A model generated the notes under the pieces. It was not told where the DNA came from and did no database searches. It saw only the letters and a list, made by a program, of their open reading frames with translations. 64,000 nt of DNA from Candidatus Thioglobus autotrophicus (lineage in GTDB: Bacteria; Pseudomonadota; Gammaproteobacteria; PS1; Pseudothioglobaceae): NCBI RefSeq assembly GCF_001293165.1, contig NZ_CP010552.1, positions 124,001 to 188,000 on the forward strand, written 5' to 3'. Each line of letters starts with the position of its first letter. Positions within the stretch are counted from its first letter, which is position 1. The position numbers and the translations under genes are program-made. Below, one piece after another: positions 1-8,921 of this stretch.

Positions 1-1173
1 GTCATACTTTAAAGGGCGGTTATCTAGCGCAGAAGGCAGGCGAAATCCAAACTCTACCAGTGTTTTTTTGCGCGCCCTATCGCCGTTATACATGCCACCA
101 ATTTGGCCAACAGTCACATGCGACTCATCCAAAATAATTAAGGAGTTTTCAGGCAAATAATCCAACAAAGTTGGTGGTGGATCGCCTGGTTTGCGTGAAG
201 ATAGATAACGCGAATAATTTTCAATACCCGTGCAATAACCCAGCTCACGCATCATTTCGATATCCATATGCACACGCTGAGTCAGACGCTGCTCCTCTAC
301 TAATTTATTTAAAGAAAGCAGTTCTTTTCTTCGAACCTTTAACTCATCTTTAACATCATCCAGCATATTTAAAATCTTGGATTTTGGTGTTACATAATGC
401 GTTTGTGGATAAATGGTTATACGTTGTAAGGACTTAAGGCGCTCACCCGTTAATGGATCAAACCAATATAGTCGCTCAATCTCTTCGTCAAACATTTCAA
501 TACGTAAGGCTTGCTCTTCGGAGTCTGCTGGAAAAATATCAATCACTTCACCTTTCACTCGAAAGCAGCCTCTTAGCAAAGTAACATCGTTACGCGTATA
601 TTGCATTTGCGATAAACGTGATAATATTTCTCTCTGGTTAGAAACCTCTCCAACGCTCAAATGCAACAGCATTGACATATAACTCTCAGGATCACCCAAA
701 CCATAAATAGCGGATACACTGGCAATAATAATAACGTCGTCTCGTTCTAAAAGAGATTTGGTAGCAGACAGGCGCATTTGCTCAATTTGCTCATTAATTG
801 AAGAGTCTTTTTCAATAAAGGTGTCAGAGGCTGGCACGTAGGCTTCAGGCTGGTAATAATCATAATACGAGACAAAATACTCCACCGCATTATGCGGGAA
901 AAATTCTTTCATCTCAGCGTACAGTTGGGCGGCTAATGTCTTATTAGGCGCCATAATCAAGCTTGGGCGCTTGGTTTGTTTAATCACATTTGCCAGGGTA
1001 AATGTCTTGCCTGAACCGGTAACACCTAAAAGCGTTTGAAACTTCTCACCTGCATTTATACCGTCCACCAAAGTCCGAATAGCACTTGGCTGATCTCCAC
1101 TGGGAGAAAATTGTGATTCTAGTTGAAATTTTTTGCCCACTACTTGTATTTTTTCATTAACATTAACACTCAA
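1..1173 (-). CDS. uvrB: UvrABC excinuclease subunit B, 3' end cut by the window edge
   Basis: UvrB is the DNA-damage-verifying helicase-like subunit of nucleotide excision repair; it receives damage from UvrA and recruits UvrC. Translating leftward gives the UvrB N-terminus: a SPSGDQP segment, then the Walker [10 protein letters not shown], then the region around the [10 protein letters not shown] hairpin. The last visible residues, [16 protein letters not shown], are the conserved mid-protein UvrB block, so about 391 of the usual ~670 codons are present. No ATG lies in a suitable place. The candidates are TTG at 1173 and GTG at 1140; GTG gives [15 protein letters not shown] and fits the family start better, while TTG adds eleven residues. 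Neither has a clear ribosome binding site. The gene is divergent from aspC, only 26 bp away if TTG is used. Identity is certain; the start is not. Confidence 0.93.
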   Translation of the reverse strand, partial: MSVNVNEKIQVVGKKFQLESQFSPSGDQPSAIRTLVDGINAGEKFQTLLGVTGSGKTFTLANVIKQTKRPSLIMAPNKTLAAQLYAEMKEFFPHNAVEYFVSYYDYYQPEAYVPASDTFIEKDSSINEQIEQMRLSATKSLLERDDVIIIASVSAIYGLGDPESYMSMLLHLSVGEVSNQREILSRLSQMQYTRNDVTLLRGCFRVKGEVIDIFPADSEEQALRIEMFDEEIERLYWFDPLTGERLKSLQRITIYPQTHYVTPKSKILNMLDDVKDELKVRRKELLSLNKLVEEQRLTQRVHMDIEMMRELGYCTGIENYSRYLSSRKPGDPPPTLLDYLPENSLIILDESHVTVGQIGGMYNGDRARKKTLVEFGFRLPSALDNRPLKYD

Positions 1174-1199
1174 TTTTAATCTATTTTTTATCAAAAATT

Positions 1200-2375
1200 A
1201 TGTCAGAGTTACTTTCTAAAAGAGTTCAAAAAGTTAAACCTTCAGCCACCTTAGCGGTCACCGCAAAAGCCAACGAATTAAAATCTCAAGGCATTCAAAT
1301 TGTGCCAATGGGTTCCGGCGAGCCAGATTTTGATACGCCTTTAAATATTCAGAAAGCAGGTATTGATGCGATTAAAAATGGGCAAACTAGATACACAGCA
1401 GTTGATGGTACGCCTGTTTTAAAACAAGCCATTGTTGATAAATTTAAACGTGAGAACAACCTAGACTATAGTGCTACCGAGGTTATGGTGTCATCAGGTG
1501 GTAAGCAGGTTTTTTATAATTTATGTCAAGCGATACTCGATAAAGGCAATGAAGTCATTATTCCAGCGCCTTATTGGGTTAGCTATCCTGATATGGTGAT
1601 TTTAGCTGATGCCACGCCAGTGGTAGTAGAAACAGGGCTAGAGCAAGATTTTAAAATCACGCCTGAACAATTAGAGGCAAATATTAATAATAAAACCAAG
1701 CTATTTATTATTAACAGTCCTTCTAACCCTACTGGTGCGGTTTATACCAAAGAAGAATTACAAGCCCTGGCTAACATCCTTAAAAGTCATCCTCATGTGC
1801 TTGTTATCACTGATGATATTTATGAACATATTCGCTGGGGAAGTGACGATTTTATTAATATTGTCATGGCTGAACCCGAATTAAAAGACCGCACTATCAT
1901 CCTTAACGGTGTCTCCAAAGGTTACGCTATGACGGGTTGGCGTATTGGCTATGGCGCAGGCCCAGAAACTGTCATTAAGGCCATGAAAAAGATTCAAGGA
2001 CAATCAACCTCTAACCCTTGTTCTATTGCACAAGCAGCGGCTCTAGAAGCGCTAAATGGCGATCAAGGCATTATTGGTACAATGGTAAGTGCCTTCGAAG
2101 AAAGACACGAATTTATTGTTAATGCACTTAACGCCATTGATGGTATTGAATGCCCTAGATCGCAAGGTGCGTTTTACTCATTCCCAAGGGTTGAAGGTCT
2201 GATCAAACGCCTTGGCCTTAAGGATGATGTGGAGCTTTCCACTTTCTGTTTAGAAAAGCTAAATATTGCTTTGGTACCAGGCTCTGCATTTGGTGCGCCT
2301 GGCTACGTAAGATTCTCATTTGCAACTAGCATGGACAACATCAAGCTTGCTGTTGAGAAGCTCGCTCAAGTTTAA
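1200..2375 (+). CDS. aspC: Aspartate aminotransferase, class I PLP-dependent
   Basis: Transfers an amino group between aspartate and 2-oxoglutarate, in the cytoplasm, using pyridoxal phosphate. The 391-residue protein has the full fold-type I layout: MGSGEPDF near residue 37, [10 protein letters not shown] near 173, TDDIYEH near 204 and the PLP-lysine motif [16 protein letters not shown] with Lys240. Length and motifs match the bacterial 1-gamma (Thermus/Rhizobium-like) group rather than the E. coli AspC group, so it may accept other acids such as prephenate or arogenate. It reads away from uvrB, and its 3' end overlaps the convergent ygiQ by 4 bp. No classic Shine-Dalgarno sequence precedes the ATG. 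Family assignment is secure; substrate is inferred. Confidence 0.93.
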   Translation: MSELLSKRVQKVKPSATLAVTAKANELKSQGIQIVPMGSGEPDFDTPLNIQKAGIDAIKNGQTRYTAVDGTPVLKQAIVDKFKRENNLDYSATEVMVSSGGKQVFYNLCQAILDKGNEVIIPAPYWVSYPDMVILADATPVVVETGLEQDFKITPEQLEANINNKTKLFIINSPSNPTGAVYTKEELQALANILKSHPHVLVITDDIYEHIRWGSDDFINIVMAEPELKDRTIILNGVSKGYAMTGWRIGYGAGPETVIKAMKKIQGQSTSNPCSIAQAAALEALNGDQGIIGTMVSAFEERHEFIVNALNAIDGIECPRSQGAFYSFPRVEGLIKRLGLKDDVELSTFCLEKLNIALVPGSAFGAPGYVRFSFATSMDNIKLAVEKLAQV

Positions 2376-4540
2376 TTCTTTTTAATCTTTCTGGTCTTTT
2401 TTGTAGAGATTCGATGATGAAAATCATTGTTTCTTTTTCGTGAAGGCTTTGATTTTGATGTGCTGCCAACTCTAGAATAAGGCACTAAACATTCGTCTCT
2501 ATTACCGATCAAATCACCACGACCCATTTGCTTTAGCGCTTGTCGTAAAACATCCCAATTCTCAGGATCATGATAACGTAGAAAGGCTTTATGTAATTTT
2601 CGCTGCTGCCCACTACGCGGCGTTTTTACTGCCTCTGAGTATCGAGTAATCTTCTTCAGTGGGTTGAGTTCACTATGGTACATGGCAGAAGCTATCGCCA
2701 TCGGCGTGGGGATAAAAGCTTGCACTTGGTCGGGCTTAAAATCGTTACGCTTCAGCCAAAGTGCCAAATTCAACATATCTTTGTCACTCGTTCCAGGGTG
2801 TGATGAAATAAAGTAAGGAATTAAGTATTGCTCCTTCCCTGCTTGTTTGGAGTAGCGCTCAAACAATGTCTTAAATTGATGGTAAGAACCAATTCCAGGC
2901 TTCATCATTTTTGACAAGGTATTGTCTTCAGTATGTTCAGGCGCAATTTTTAAGCGCCCGCCTACGTGATGAGTTACCAATTCTTTAACATACTCAGGAT
3001 CACGAACCGCCAAATCATAGCGTAGACCTGAAGCAATAAAAACGCGTTTAACACCTTTTAGCTGGCGCGCACGTTTGTATAGTTTGGTCAGTGGCTCATG
3101 ATCTGTTCCCAAATTTGGGCAAATACCCGGATAGACACAACTCAGACGGCGACACGCAGATTCGATTTTTTCATCTTTACATTGTAAACGGTACATGTTA
3201 GCCGTTGGACCACCAAGATCAGAAATATTACCTTTGAAATTCTCGTCAGTATCACGAATAGTTTCAATTTCACGAATCACTGAATCTTCAGAGCGACTCT
3301 GAATAATACGCCCTTCATGCTCGGTAATGGAGCAGAAAGTACAGCCGCCAAAACAACCTCGCATAATATTAATTGAATAACGAATCATATCAAAAGCCGG
3401 GATTTTCAGCTTGCCATAGGCAGAATGTGGTTTGCGCGTATAAGGCAATTCAAACACACTATCAAACTCTTCCATTGACAAAGGAATCGGCGGCGGATTA
3501 AGCCAAACATCGCGCTCACCATGACGTTGCACCAATGCCCTTGCATTGCCCGGATTTGTTTCCAAATGAAAAACACGGGATGTATGTGCATACGAATAGC
3601 GATCTTTCGCCACCTGCTCAAAAGAAGGTAGACGAATCACTGTATTTTCTCGCTTCAAGCCTTTGATACGCTGACCAAAATCAATCACCTGCAGTGCACC
3701 CTGATTAGGGTCAATTTTATTAGACTTGGTTTGGCTATTTTTATCACCGCAACCCTGCTCATCCTTAGTAGAAGTATCTGCATAAGGATCTTTTTGCGGA
3801 TGATCTAGACTTTTTTCAGCATCAATTTCACTTGAATCTAATACCGTCCAACCATCAGGAATCCCTTGACGCATAAACGCTGTGCCACGAATATCAGTCA
3901 TTTTCTTAATATCCTCACCCACTGCAATTCGGTGTGCAACCTCAACAACAGCGCATTCAGCATTACCAAAAAGCAACAAATCAGCCTTAGAATCGGGCAA
4001 GATAGAGCGGCGAATATTTTGCGACCAATGGTCATATTGTGCAATACGCCTCAAACTAGCCTCGATACCGCCAATAATTACAGGAATGCCCTTGTAAGCC
4101 TCTTTAGCACGCTGAGTATAAACAGTAGTCGCACGATCAGGGCGTTTTCCTGCTACAGCACCTGCGGTGTAGGCATCATCAGAACGAGGCCTTTTCTCAG
4201 CCGTGTAATGATTAACCATAGAATCCATATTGCCTGATGCAACTGCAAAAAATAAATTAGGCTTTCCTAGCTTGCGAAAGTCATCAGCAGAATGCCAATC
4301 TGGCTGAGAAATAATCCCTACACGAAACCCTTGAGATTCCAAAAGTCGGCCAATAATTGCCATACCAAAACTCGGATGATCTACATAAGCATCGCCTGTA
4401 ACAATAATAATATCGCAAGAATCCCACCCCAATTTATCCATCTCTTTTCGAGACATGGGCAACAATGGCGCAGGAACAAGGTCCTTCTTATGGGGCCAAA
4501 ATTTTGGGTAAGAGTAAAGATTCTTAGGCGGCAATTGCAT
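2372..4540 (-). CDS. ygiQ: YgiQ family radical SAM protein
   Basis: A 722-residue member of the YgiQ/UPF0313 radical SAM family, whose biochemical role is not established. The N-terminus ([20 protein letters not shown], near residue 38) is the family signature of a B12-binding-like domain. The radical SAM cluster motif CFGGCTFC, near residue 394, binds the [4Fe-4S] cluster that cleaves S-adenosylmethionine. A low-complexity, Lys/Asn/Asp-rich insertion sits near residues 250-280, and the last ~35 residues are strongly basic (Lys/Arg), suggesting nucleic acid contact; that is inference only. Length is close to the E. coli protein (~740). It is convergent with aspC. The start is chosen because the first residues line up with the family N-terminus. 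Confidence 0.9.
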   Translation of the reverse strand: MQLPPKNLYSYPKFWPHKKDLVPAPLLPMSRKEMDKLGWDSCDIIIVTGDAYVDHPSFGMAIIGRLLESQGFRVGIISQPDWHSADDFRKLGKPNLFFAVASGNMDSMVNHYTAEKRPRSDDAYTAGAVAGKRPDRATTVYTQRAKEAYKGIPVIIGGIEASLRRIAQYDHWSQNIRRSILPDSKADLLLFGNAECAVVEVAHRIAVGEDIKKMTDIRGTAFMRQGIPDGWTVLDSSEIDAEKSLDHPQKDPYADTSTKDEQGCGDKNSQTKSNKIDPNQGALQVIDFGQRIKGLKRENTVIRLPSFEQVAKDRYSYAHTSRVFHLETNPGNARALVQRHGERDVWLNPPPIPLSMEEFDSVFELPYTRKPHSAYGKLKIPAFDMIRYSINIMRGCFGGCTFCSITEHEGRIIQSRSEDSVIREIETIRDTDENFKGNISDLGGPTANMYRLQCKDEKIESACRRLSCVYPGICPNLGTDHEPLTKLYKRARQLKGVKRVFIASGLRYDLAVRDPEYVKELVTHHVGGRLKIAPEHTEDNTLSKMMKPGIGSYHQFKTLFERYSKQAGKEQYLIPYFISSHPGTSDKDMLNLALWLKRNDFKPDQVQAFIPTPMAIASAMYHSELNPLKKITRYSEAVKTPRSGQQRKLHKAFLRYHDPENWDVLRQALKQMGRGDLIGNRDECLVPYSRVGSTSKSKPSRKRNNDFHHRISTKKTRKIKKN

Positions 4541-4639
4541 GATGTTGAATTATACAGTAACCGCTCAATAGTTTAATAAATGCCGTTTTAGCAAAAACGA
4601 TATTTTGCACTATCGATCTTTTTTTATAATCAGACATAA

Positions 4640-4670
4640 AAAAAGGCCTACAATCAATGTAGGCCTTTAT
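4640..4670 (-). terminator. Rho-independent terminator, originally of tRNA-Asn
   Basis: Perfect 11-bp stem (AAAGGCCTACA at 4642-4652 with TGTAGGCCTTT at 4658-4668), loop of 5, followed on the minus strand by a run of T. It lies 8 nt past the displaced 3' end of tRNA-Asn at 4676, so it was probably the tRNA's own terminator before the island inserted. Confidence 0.8.
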
Positions 4671-4675
4671 TTAAC

Positions 4676-4724
4676 TGGCTCCTCGAGCTGGGTTCGAACC
4701 AGCGACAAACGGATTAACAGCCCA
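4676..4724 (-). repeat. Distal attachment site: duplicated 3' part of tRNA-Asn
   Basis: These 49 bases repeat the 3' portion of the intact tRNA-Asn gene at 9414-9462 (from CCA back to the anticodon stem), with about three mismatches. Past 4724 the match stops and no 5' half of a tRNA follows, so this is a tRNA fragment, not a gene. It is the expected footprint of a tyrosine-recombinase element that inserted into the tRNA 3' end and rebuilt the tRNA with its own copy. Confidence 0.88.
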
Positions 4725-4815
4725 CGCAAAAACACTTAAAAACGGCTAAAAACCCTCTGTTACAACATTTAAGCAACCAACTTGAGTGTTTTTAGCTGTT
4801 TTTAAAGGTTTGTCG

Positions 4816-4879
4816 TCGTCAACTTGTCGTCAACTTTTTTTGGTGCTTTTCATCAAAATGATGTCAATTTATCGTCAAC
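4816..4879 (+). repeat. TCGTCAAC direct repeats, possible integrase arm sites
   Basis: TCGTCAAC occurs at 4816-4823, 4827-4834 (11-bp step) and 4872-4879, just inside the left end of the tRNA-Asn island. On the minus strand these read as TGACGACA-like, one base from the TGACAACA pairs at the other end of this island and in the tRNA-His island. Arm-type integrase sites are the likely reading; this is inference. Confidence 0.5.
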
Positions 4880-4958
4880 ATTTTGTATATTGTAACCTTA
4901 AAAAATTAGTCAAATTTATTGGATTATTTTTAAACAAATTTAATATTTAAACTCTAAA

Positions 4959-5246
4959 TCAGCCATCAAACCAACCTTCTTTTTGATGCCTAACTCTAAC
5001 CACTAATATATTATTACTACTATCAACAAGATAGACAATTAAATGGGATTGAAAAGGATAAATTCTTACAGGTGGGTTAATCTCAAATCTTTGCTGAGCC
5101 AGCTCAGGATTTTGACTTAGTAGTTCAAATGTATTTGATAAAGATAAGTGATATGCTTGCGCTTGGTTAACACCGAATCCTTTGCCACCTTCAATAAAAA
5201 TTGAAATAATATCTTCTTCGGCCTCAGCAGTTAGAGAATAACTGAT
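4959..5246 (-). pseudogene. ParE/RelE-family toxin reading frame lacking a start codon
   Basis: Directly downstream of the antitoxin at 5260-5490, an open frame runs from 5246 to a TGA at 4959. It reads ISYSLTAEAEEDIISIFIEG, then VRIYPFQSHLIVYLVD and VVRVRHQKEGWFDG, which is the normal order of ParE-family toxin motifs over ~95 residues. The frame has a TAA at 5247-5249 immediately before the first sensible residue, and no ATG, GTG or TTG near its beginning. The start codon therefore appears to have been lost while the rest stayed open. Initiation at a rare codon such as ATC cannot be excluded. If inactive, the antitoxin is now an orphan. Confidence 0.7.
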
Positions 5247-5259
5247 TTATATACTACTT

Positions 5260-5490
5260 TTATTTAAGAGCTACTTTAGCTAACTCTTCCATAGATCGTG
5301 ACCCTACACCACTCTCAAGACCTTTAGTTACCATAGCCTGCATTTGCTGAATTTTGATACTGGTATCTTGATCTTTTCTGATTAAATCTCTAACGTAATC
5401 GCTGGTATTTGTATATCTACCAGAGTTTTGCGCTTGAAACTCTACCCAAGTTTTCATTTCATTTGGTAATGAAACATTCATTGTAGCCAT
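5260..5490 (-). CDS. ParD-like ribbon-helix-helix antitoxin
   Basis: A 76-residue antitoxin-type protein. The N-terminus MATMNVSLPNEMKTWVEFQ is a ribbon-helix-helix DNA-binding arm, followed by the SDYVRDLIRKDQ helix and a C-terminal tail (SRSMEELAKVAL) that in ParD proteins wraps the toxin. These proteins neutralise the cognate ParE toxin and repress their own promoter. It starts close to the debris of an IS3-like element and is followed 13 nt later by the toxin frame at 4959-5246, which lacks a start codon. Family call is firm; whether it still has a working partner is doubtful. Confidence 0.85.
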   Translation of the reverse strand: MATMNVSLPNEMKTWVEFQAQNSGRYTNTSDYVRDLIRKDQDTSIKIQQMQAMVTKGLESGVGSRSMEELAKVALK

Positions 5491-5599
5491 AACAACCCCT
5501 ATATTGCTTAATATTTATGACATATATTAGCAGATATTGACAAATATTGCTATTATTGTAAAAAACTCTACTCTTGTTAGGAGTTAATTTTTGGGAGGA

Positions 5600-5731
5600 T
5601 TACAGACCTGCACCAGATATCTCAATGATTTGTTTATTGGTGTAGCCTTCATTGATCATTAATTTAACGTAATCTAGCTTTTGTTCAACCGTGAACATTA
5701 CACTTTGCTTCCTGGTTTTTACTTGTGTCAT
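5600..5731 (-). pseudogene. IS3-family OrfA transposase, N-terminal fragment
   Basis: Forty-three codons starting MTQVKTRKQSVMFTVEQK, then MINEGYTNKQIIEISGAG, resemble the helix-turn-helix start of IS3-type OrfA. The frame stops at 5600, just where the rest of the helix-turn-helix (usually ...SRWKKQY) should follow, and no OrfB is present. It keeps a strong ribosome binding site (AAGGAGGTCAG, 3 nt before the ATG), and an IS-end-like sequence lies upstream at 5766-5796. Treat it as a truncated insertion-sequence remnant in the tRNA-Asn island. Confidence 0.72.
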
Positions 5732-5765
5732 TTACTGACCTCCTTATAGTTTGTATTATAAGGCT

Positions 5766-5796
5766 ATCTTTGTGTCCAAGTTTTTCAGACCACTAC
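5766..5796. repeat. IS3-like terminal repeat, copy 1 (with transposase fragment)
   Basis: Sequence of the type TTTGTGTCCAAG, a short spacer, then CAGACCACTAC. It sits ~35 nt upstream of the truncated OrfA start at 5731 and faces outward like an IS end. A second, half-matching end (TTAACGGACCACTGC) abuts it at 5799-5813. Similar solo copies occur at 6474-6504 and 7344-7374. Confidence 0.6.
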
Positions 5797-5918
5797 AAAT
5801 TAACGGACCACTGCTCAGATTAGTACTTCTATTCAAGCAAAGTTTCTGTTAATATATTAATTCTAAAGGGGTTTATGAAAAATACCAGTACGCTCCAAAC
5901 ACAATAGGATGGTTCACC

Positions 5919-6428
5919 ATGAAAAAATCAATCATAAAGAAGATAGTAGTCAGTTCGATGTTTGTATTAATGCCTGTATCAAGCTATGCCAATGATGTTG
6001 TTACTGATAAGAGTATTGCCATGGAGTTGTCTCGTGATATAGCCAATGAAACCATTAACGCCTGTCGTAAAGACGGTTACCATGTTAGTGCCGTGGTGGT
6101 TGATCGCTTTGGCTTAATGCGCGCAGCATTGCGAGATGACCTAGCATCGCGCTTTACTTTAGAAATTGCTCAGCGTAAGGCTAATATGACAGTTATGGCG
6201 TGGACGGATAGTGGTGTATTTAAAAATGCACGCTCGGACATACAGCAAGAGTTAAATCACATTGAAGGCCTTATTGTTATGGAGGGTGGGATTAAGATCA
6301 CTGCCGGAGGTTATAATATTGGTGCCATTGGCGTTAGTGGTGCTCCGGGCGGAGACAAAGACGCCGCTTGTGCCCGTACAGCCTTAGGTAAGTTATCTGA
6401 ACGCATTGAATTTGCAATTGATGATTAA
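5919..6428 (+). CDS. Secreted GlcG/HbpS (DUF336) family protein
   Basis: The 169-residue protein has a cleavable signal peptide (basic start MKKSIIKK, hydrophobic core to about residue 24, cleavage near SYA-ND). A single GlcG/HbpS domain follows: IANETINACRKDGYHVSAVVVDRFG, then an ALRDD segment near residue 67, and the glycine-rich end IGAIGVSGAPGGDKDAACA. HbpS-type members bind haem; GlcG members sit beside glycolate genes. The export signal suggests a periplasmic ligand-binding role, which is inference. It lies alone inside the tRNA-Asn island between insertion-sequence debris, so it is probably transferred cargo. A hairpin-like repeat (cgtcagacagtctaaagactggcg) of dyad arms GTCAG/CTGGC follows the stop and may end transcription. 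Confidence 0.8.
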   Translation: MKKSIIKKIVVSSMFVLMPVSSYANDVVTDKSIAMELSRDIANETINACRKDGYHVSAVVVDRFGLMRAALRDDLASRFTLEIAQRKANMTVMAWTDSGVFKNARSDIQQELNHIEGLIVMEGGIKITAGGYNIGAIGVSGAPGGDKDAACARTALGKLSERIEFAIDD

Positions 6429-6473
6429 ACAACGTCAGACAGTCTAAAGACTGGCGTTTATGATTATGTAGTC

Positions 6474-6504
6474 ATCTCTTGTGTCTAGGTTTGTCAGACC
6501 TCCC
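6474..6504. repeat. IS3-like terminal repeat, solo copy 2
   Basis: TTGTGTCTAGGTTTGTCAGACC aligns with copy 1 (5766-5796) with a few substitutions and one indel, but no transposase follows. The surrounding 6429-6707 holds nothing else I can identify. Confidence 0.45.
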
Positions 6505-6707
6505 TAGAACATCTAAAAATACCCTATACCGCCCTACTAAACCACCTTTTATCACTTTAAAATGATATAGAGGGTTTTAAGTAGTTCTTTGTTGCGGTTA
6601 TGTTGCGACTTTTAACCCTTATTCAGCTTTAACCAATCTATCTTAATTTAGCCACCATATTACGACCCTTTGTTATTGATCTTATTACACAGATTTATCA
6701 AATAATC

Positions 6708-6995
6708 CTAATCAAAATGTTTCTGAACATCCATGCTTTTGTGCAATATACGAATGACAAAAACACCCTTACTTTTGTTTTTGTAAAAAATAGCATGAGA
6801 TCGATGATAAAAACAACGATAACCCAAGCCAACATGGTCATAATTTAAACCAATATTGGAATTCTTAGATAGTATTTCTAGGCACCCTTCTAAAGATTGA
6901 TGATAATCCAACATAGCATCATAACCAAAGCTTTTAAAGGTGTGGTTAATTATCCCCTCAATATCCTCTATTGCTTTAGAAGATAAACTAGCCAT
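6708..6995 (-). CDS. parE: ParE/RelE-family toxin
   Basis: A 95-residue protein of the ParE/RelE superfamily. It opens with SLSSKAIEDIEGIINHTFKSFG, where the SxxAxxDI helix is typical, and ends with the core strands LGYRCFYHRSHAIFYKNKS and VFVIRILHKSMD; the RILHxxMD end is a strong ParE signature. ParE toxins of this type poison DNA gyrase, while RelE relatives cut mRNA; the sequence favours ParE. Its start overlaps the end of the ParD-like antitoxin by 8 bp, implying coupled translation. Unlike the other two toxin frames in this island, it looks intact. Confidence 0.85.
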   Translation of the reverse strand: MASLSSKAIEDIEGIINHTFKSFGYDAMLDYHQSLEGCLEILSKNSNIGLNYDHVGLGYRCFYHRSHAIFYKNKSKGVFVIRILHKSMDVQKHFD

Positions 6996-7233
6996 CTATA
7001 TTAAGATTCTTTTTAACCTTAATCAGAATGTCATTCATTGATAATGTACTTTCTCCACTATCCTCACCTTCTTTAAGGGCCACTTGCAATGCAGATAGTT
7101 TTTGATTGTATTCTTGATCTTTACGCACAAGATCTCGCATGTATTCACTATCGTTACCATACTGGCCCGATTCTATTTGAGATTTAATCCAAGAGTTCTG
7201 CTGCTCAGTAACTGTGATTGTTTTTCTTAACAT
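6988..7233 (-). CDS. parD: ParD-like antitoxin
   Basis: An 81-residue ribbon-helix-helix antitoxin. MLRKTITVTEQQNSWIKSQI is the DNA-contacting strand and helix, NDSEYMRDLVRKDQE the second helix, and the acidic C-terminal tail should bind the toxin encoded next. Antitoxin precedes toxin with an 8-bp overlap, the usual ParDE order. The complex normally represses its own promoter. The upstream 7234-7340 is very AT-rich with overlapping TATATA motifs that could hold the promoter and operator; no exact site is assigned. It shares the xYxRDLxRKDQ core with the antitoxin at 5260-5490, so the two modules are related but not recent duplicates. Confidence 0.87.
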   Translation of the reverse strand: MLRKTITVTEQQNSWIKSQIESGQYGNDSEYMRDLVRKDQEYNQKLSALQVALKEGEDSGESTLSMNDILIKVKKNLNIDG

Positions 7234-7343
7234 TTTAAACCTCTTTAGCTAAAGTATGAATATATCATACCATTTATATATTGTTGTTTATATAAAAAAT
7301 ATATATTTTAGCAATATTGTCTTGCAACCAAAGTGGCTTAATT

Positions 7344-7374
7344 ATCTTTGTGTCCAAGATTAATGGACCGCTAC
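7344..7374. repeat. IS3-like terminal repeat, solo copy 3
   Basis: ATCTTTGTGTCCAAGATTAATGGACCGCTAC type sequence: the first 15 bases match copy 1 exactly and the end is diverged. No transposase is attached. The rest of 7234-7549 is AT-rich. Just before the Fic gene a repeated ATTGGATAT (7505-7525) overlaps a TATAAT at 7511-7516 that could be its -10. Confidence 0.45.
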
Positions 7375-7549
7375 ACCCCAACAAATTAAGACAATAATTT
7401 AAGATTTCTTATTTCGAACGAGTTAAACTTAACCAAAAAATCAAGGATATGGATATTTATGCGATTTTCAGTAATTTAATTATTATTGGTTATTTCTCCA
7501 ATTAATTGGATATAATTGGATATTATTAGATAGTCACTCAATAGGTCCC

Positions 7550-8596
7550 ATGAATTTAACAGCATTAAATATTACACCAGAATTACTAAAACTAATCACT
7601 GAAATTGATGAGTTTAAAGGCAGCTGGATACAGATTGGTGAAAACAATCCAGAACAATTAAACGCACTACGTTATGTGGCTACTATTGAGAGTATCGGGT
7701 CATCTACTCGTATTGAAGGATCAAAATTAAGCGATCAAGAAATCGAATCTTTATTAAGCAATATAAAACAGCAATCTTTTAATACACGAGATGAGCAGGA
7801 AGTTGCTGGATATAGTGAAACCATAGAGACCATCTATCAAAATTACTTAGACATTCCAATTACTGAGAATTACATTAAACAGCTTCATATTCAACTACTG
7901 AGACACTCAACCAAAGATGAGCGCCATAGAGGGGAATATAAGAAGCACTCAAACTCTGTTGAAGCTTTTGATAGCAGTGGCAAAAGTCTAGGCGTTGTAT
8001 TTAAAACAGCTTCTGCATTTGACACACCTTTTGAAATGCAAACCCTTATCAAATGGACATCACAAACACTAGAAGATAAAAGTTTTCATCCGCTTATTAT
8101 TGCTGCAGTATTTACAGTTGTGTTTCTGGCCATTCATCCATTTCAAGATGGTAATGGCAGATTGTCACGCCTACTATCAACCTTGATTATGCTTAAATCT
8201 GGATATAACTATAGCCCTTACTCTTCAATAGAAAGTATTATTGAAAAAAATAAAGAGGCCTATTATCTTGCACTACAAAGAACTCAAAAGACATTAAAAA
8301 ATGATAAAGTGGATTGGACTCCATGGCTTAACTTCTTTTTATCGTCGCTTAAGCGCCAAAAGGACCATCTACAAAACAAAACTGATAATCTAAACAAGTA
8401 TGGCGATCTAGATCATGAAAGTGCATTAATTATGCAATATATCGATATTAATGGTCGAATTACTATTGCACAAGCGCAAAATATAATTACGACAATCAAA
8501 AGGCCAACTATTAAAAATAGACTTAATAATCTTGTTAATACCAACCTTTTAACTCGTCACGGTAAAACTAAAGGCGTTTGGTATTCTAAAGAATAA
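7550..8596 (+). CDS. Fic family protein (class II, N-terminal inhibitory motif)
   Basis: Fic proteins transfer AMP or another nucleotide-derived group from a cofactor to a target hydroxyl. This 348-residue protein has the catalytic loop HPFQDGNGR at 196-204, with the essential His196, and the flap region around residue 135. Near the N-terminus SSTRIEG contains the self-inhibitory motif S-x-x-x-E-G (Ser52, Glu56), so activity is probably held in check in cis. A helix-turn-helix-like segment occupies roughly residues 290-345, as in many stand-alone Fic proteins. It lies in the tRNA-Asn island, convergent with the broken toxin frame ending at 8598. Its target is unknown. A second Fic protein sits in the tRNA-His island. 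Confidence 0.9.
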   Translation: MNLTALNITPELLKLITEIDEFKGSWIQIGENNPEQLNALRYVATIESIGSSTRIEGSKLSDQEIESLLSNIKQQSFNTRDEQEVAGYSETIETIYQNYLDIPITENYIKQLHIQLLRHSTKDERHRGEYKKHSNSVEAFDSSGKSLGVVFKTASAFDTPFEMQTLIKWTSQTLEDKSFHPLIIAAVFTVVFLAIHPFQDGNGRLSRLLSTLIMLKSGYNYSPYSSIESIIEKNKEAYYLALQRTQKTLKNDKVDWTPWLNFFLSSLKRQKDHLQNKTDNLNKYGDLDHESALIMQYIDINGRITIAQAQNIITTIKRPTIKNRLNNLVNTNLLTRHGKTKGVWYSKE

Positions 8597-8597
8597 G

Positions 8598-8921
8598 TCA
8601 CCCTTTAAGCAAGCCATCAAAATGGAAGTGTGTTTCAAGAGGTTTTGGGGTGATAAAGTTAGCCTTTTCCCCTTTACCAAATACAGTTAATAAAAATAGT
8701 GGAATAGATTTATTGTAATAATAGTAAATTACCCTTACACCGCCACTTTTACCTTTTCCTTGCGCAGACCATCTTAATTTACGAATACCGCCTGTACCCG
8801 TCATTAAATCACCTGATTTAGCATGCTTTGCTAAATGATTAATAAGCTCATCTTTTTCTGTAGCATTTAATAACTTATCAGCTCTTTTTATAAATTCAGA
8901 TAATTATACGATGGCTTGCAT
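8598..8921 (-). pseudogene. RelE/HigB-type toxin with nonsense codon at position 6
   Basis: From an ATG at 8921 the frame reads MQAIV, then TAA, then LSEFIKRADKLLNATEKDEL and on to MTGTGGIRKLRWSAQGKGKS, GGVRVIYYYY and LLTVFGKGEKAN. The latter part is the RelE/HigB core (GIRKLRW, GVRVIYYY, TVFGKGEKAN). The TAA replaces what is normally a Tyr or similar residue, one base change away. After KAN the usual C-terminal helix is replaced by an unrelated tail (ITPKPLETHFHFDGLLKG), so the 3' end also seems rearranged. The usual downstream helix-turn-helix antitoxin is absent. Restart at the internal ATG at 8804 would give 68 residues lacking the N-terminal helices. Best read as a dead toxin. Confidence 0.75.

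Noticed and set aside
3406-4576. Several open frames opposite and within ygiQ
   Set aside because: They lie entirely across the conserved ygiQ frame and show no family motifs.
4676-4740. A second tRNA-Asn gene
   Set aside because: Only the 3' two-thirds is present; the D-arm and 5' acceptor strand are missing.
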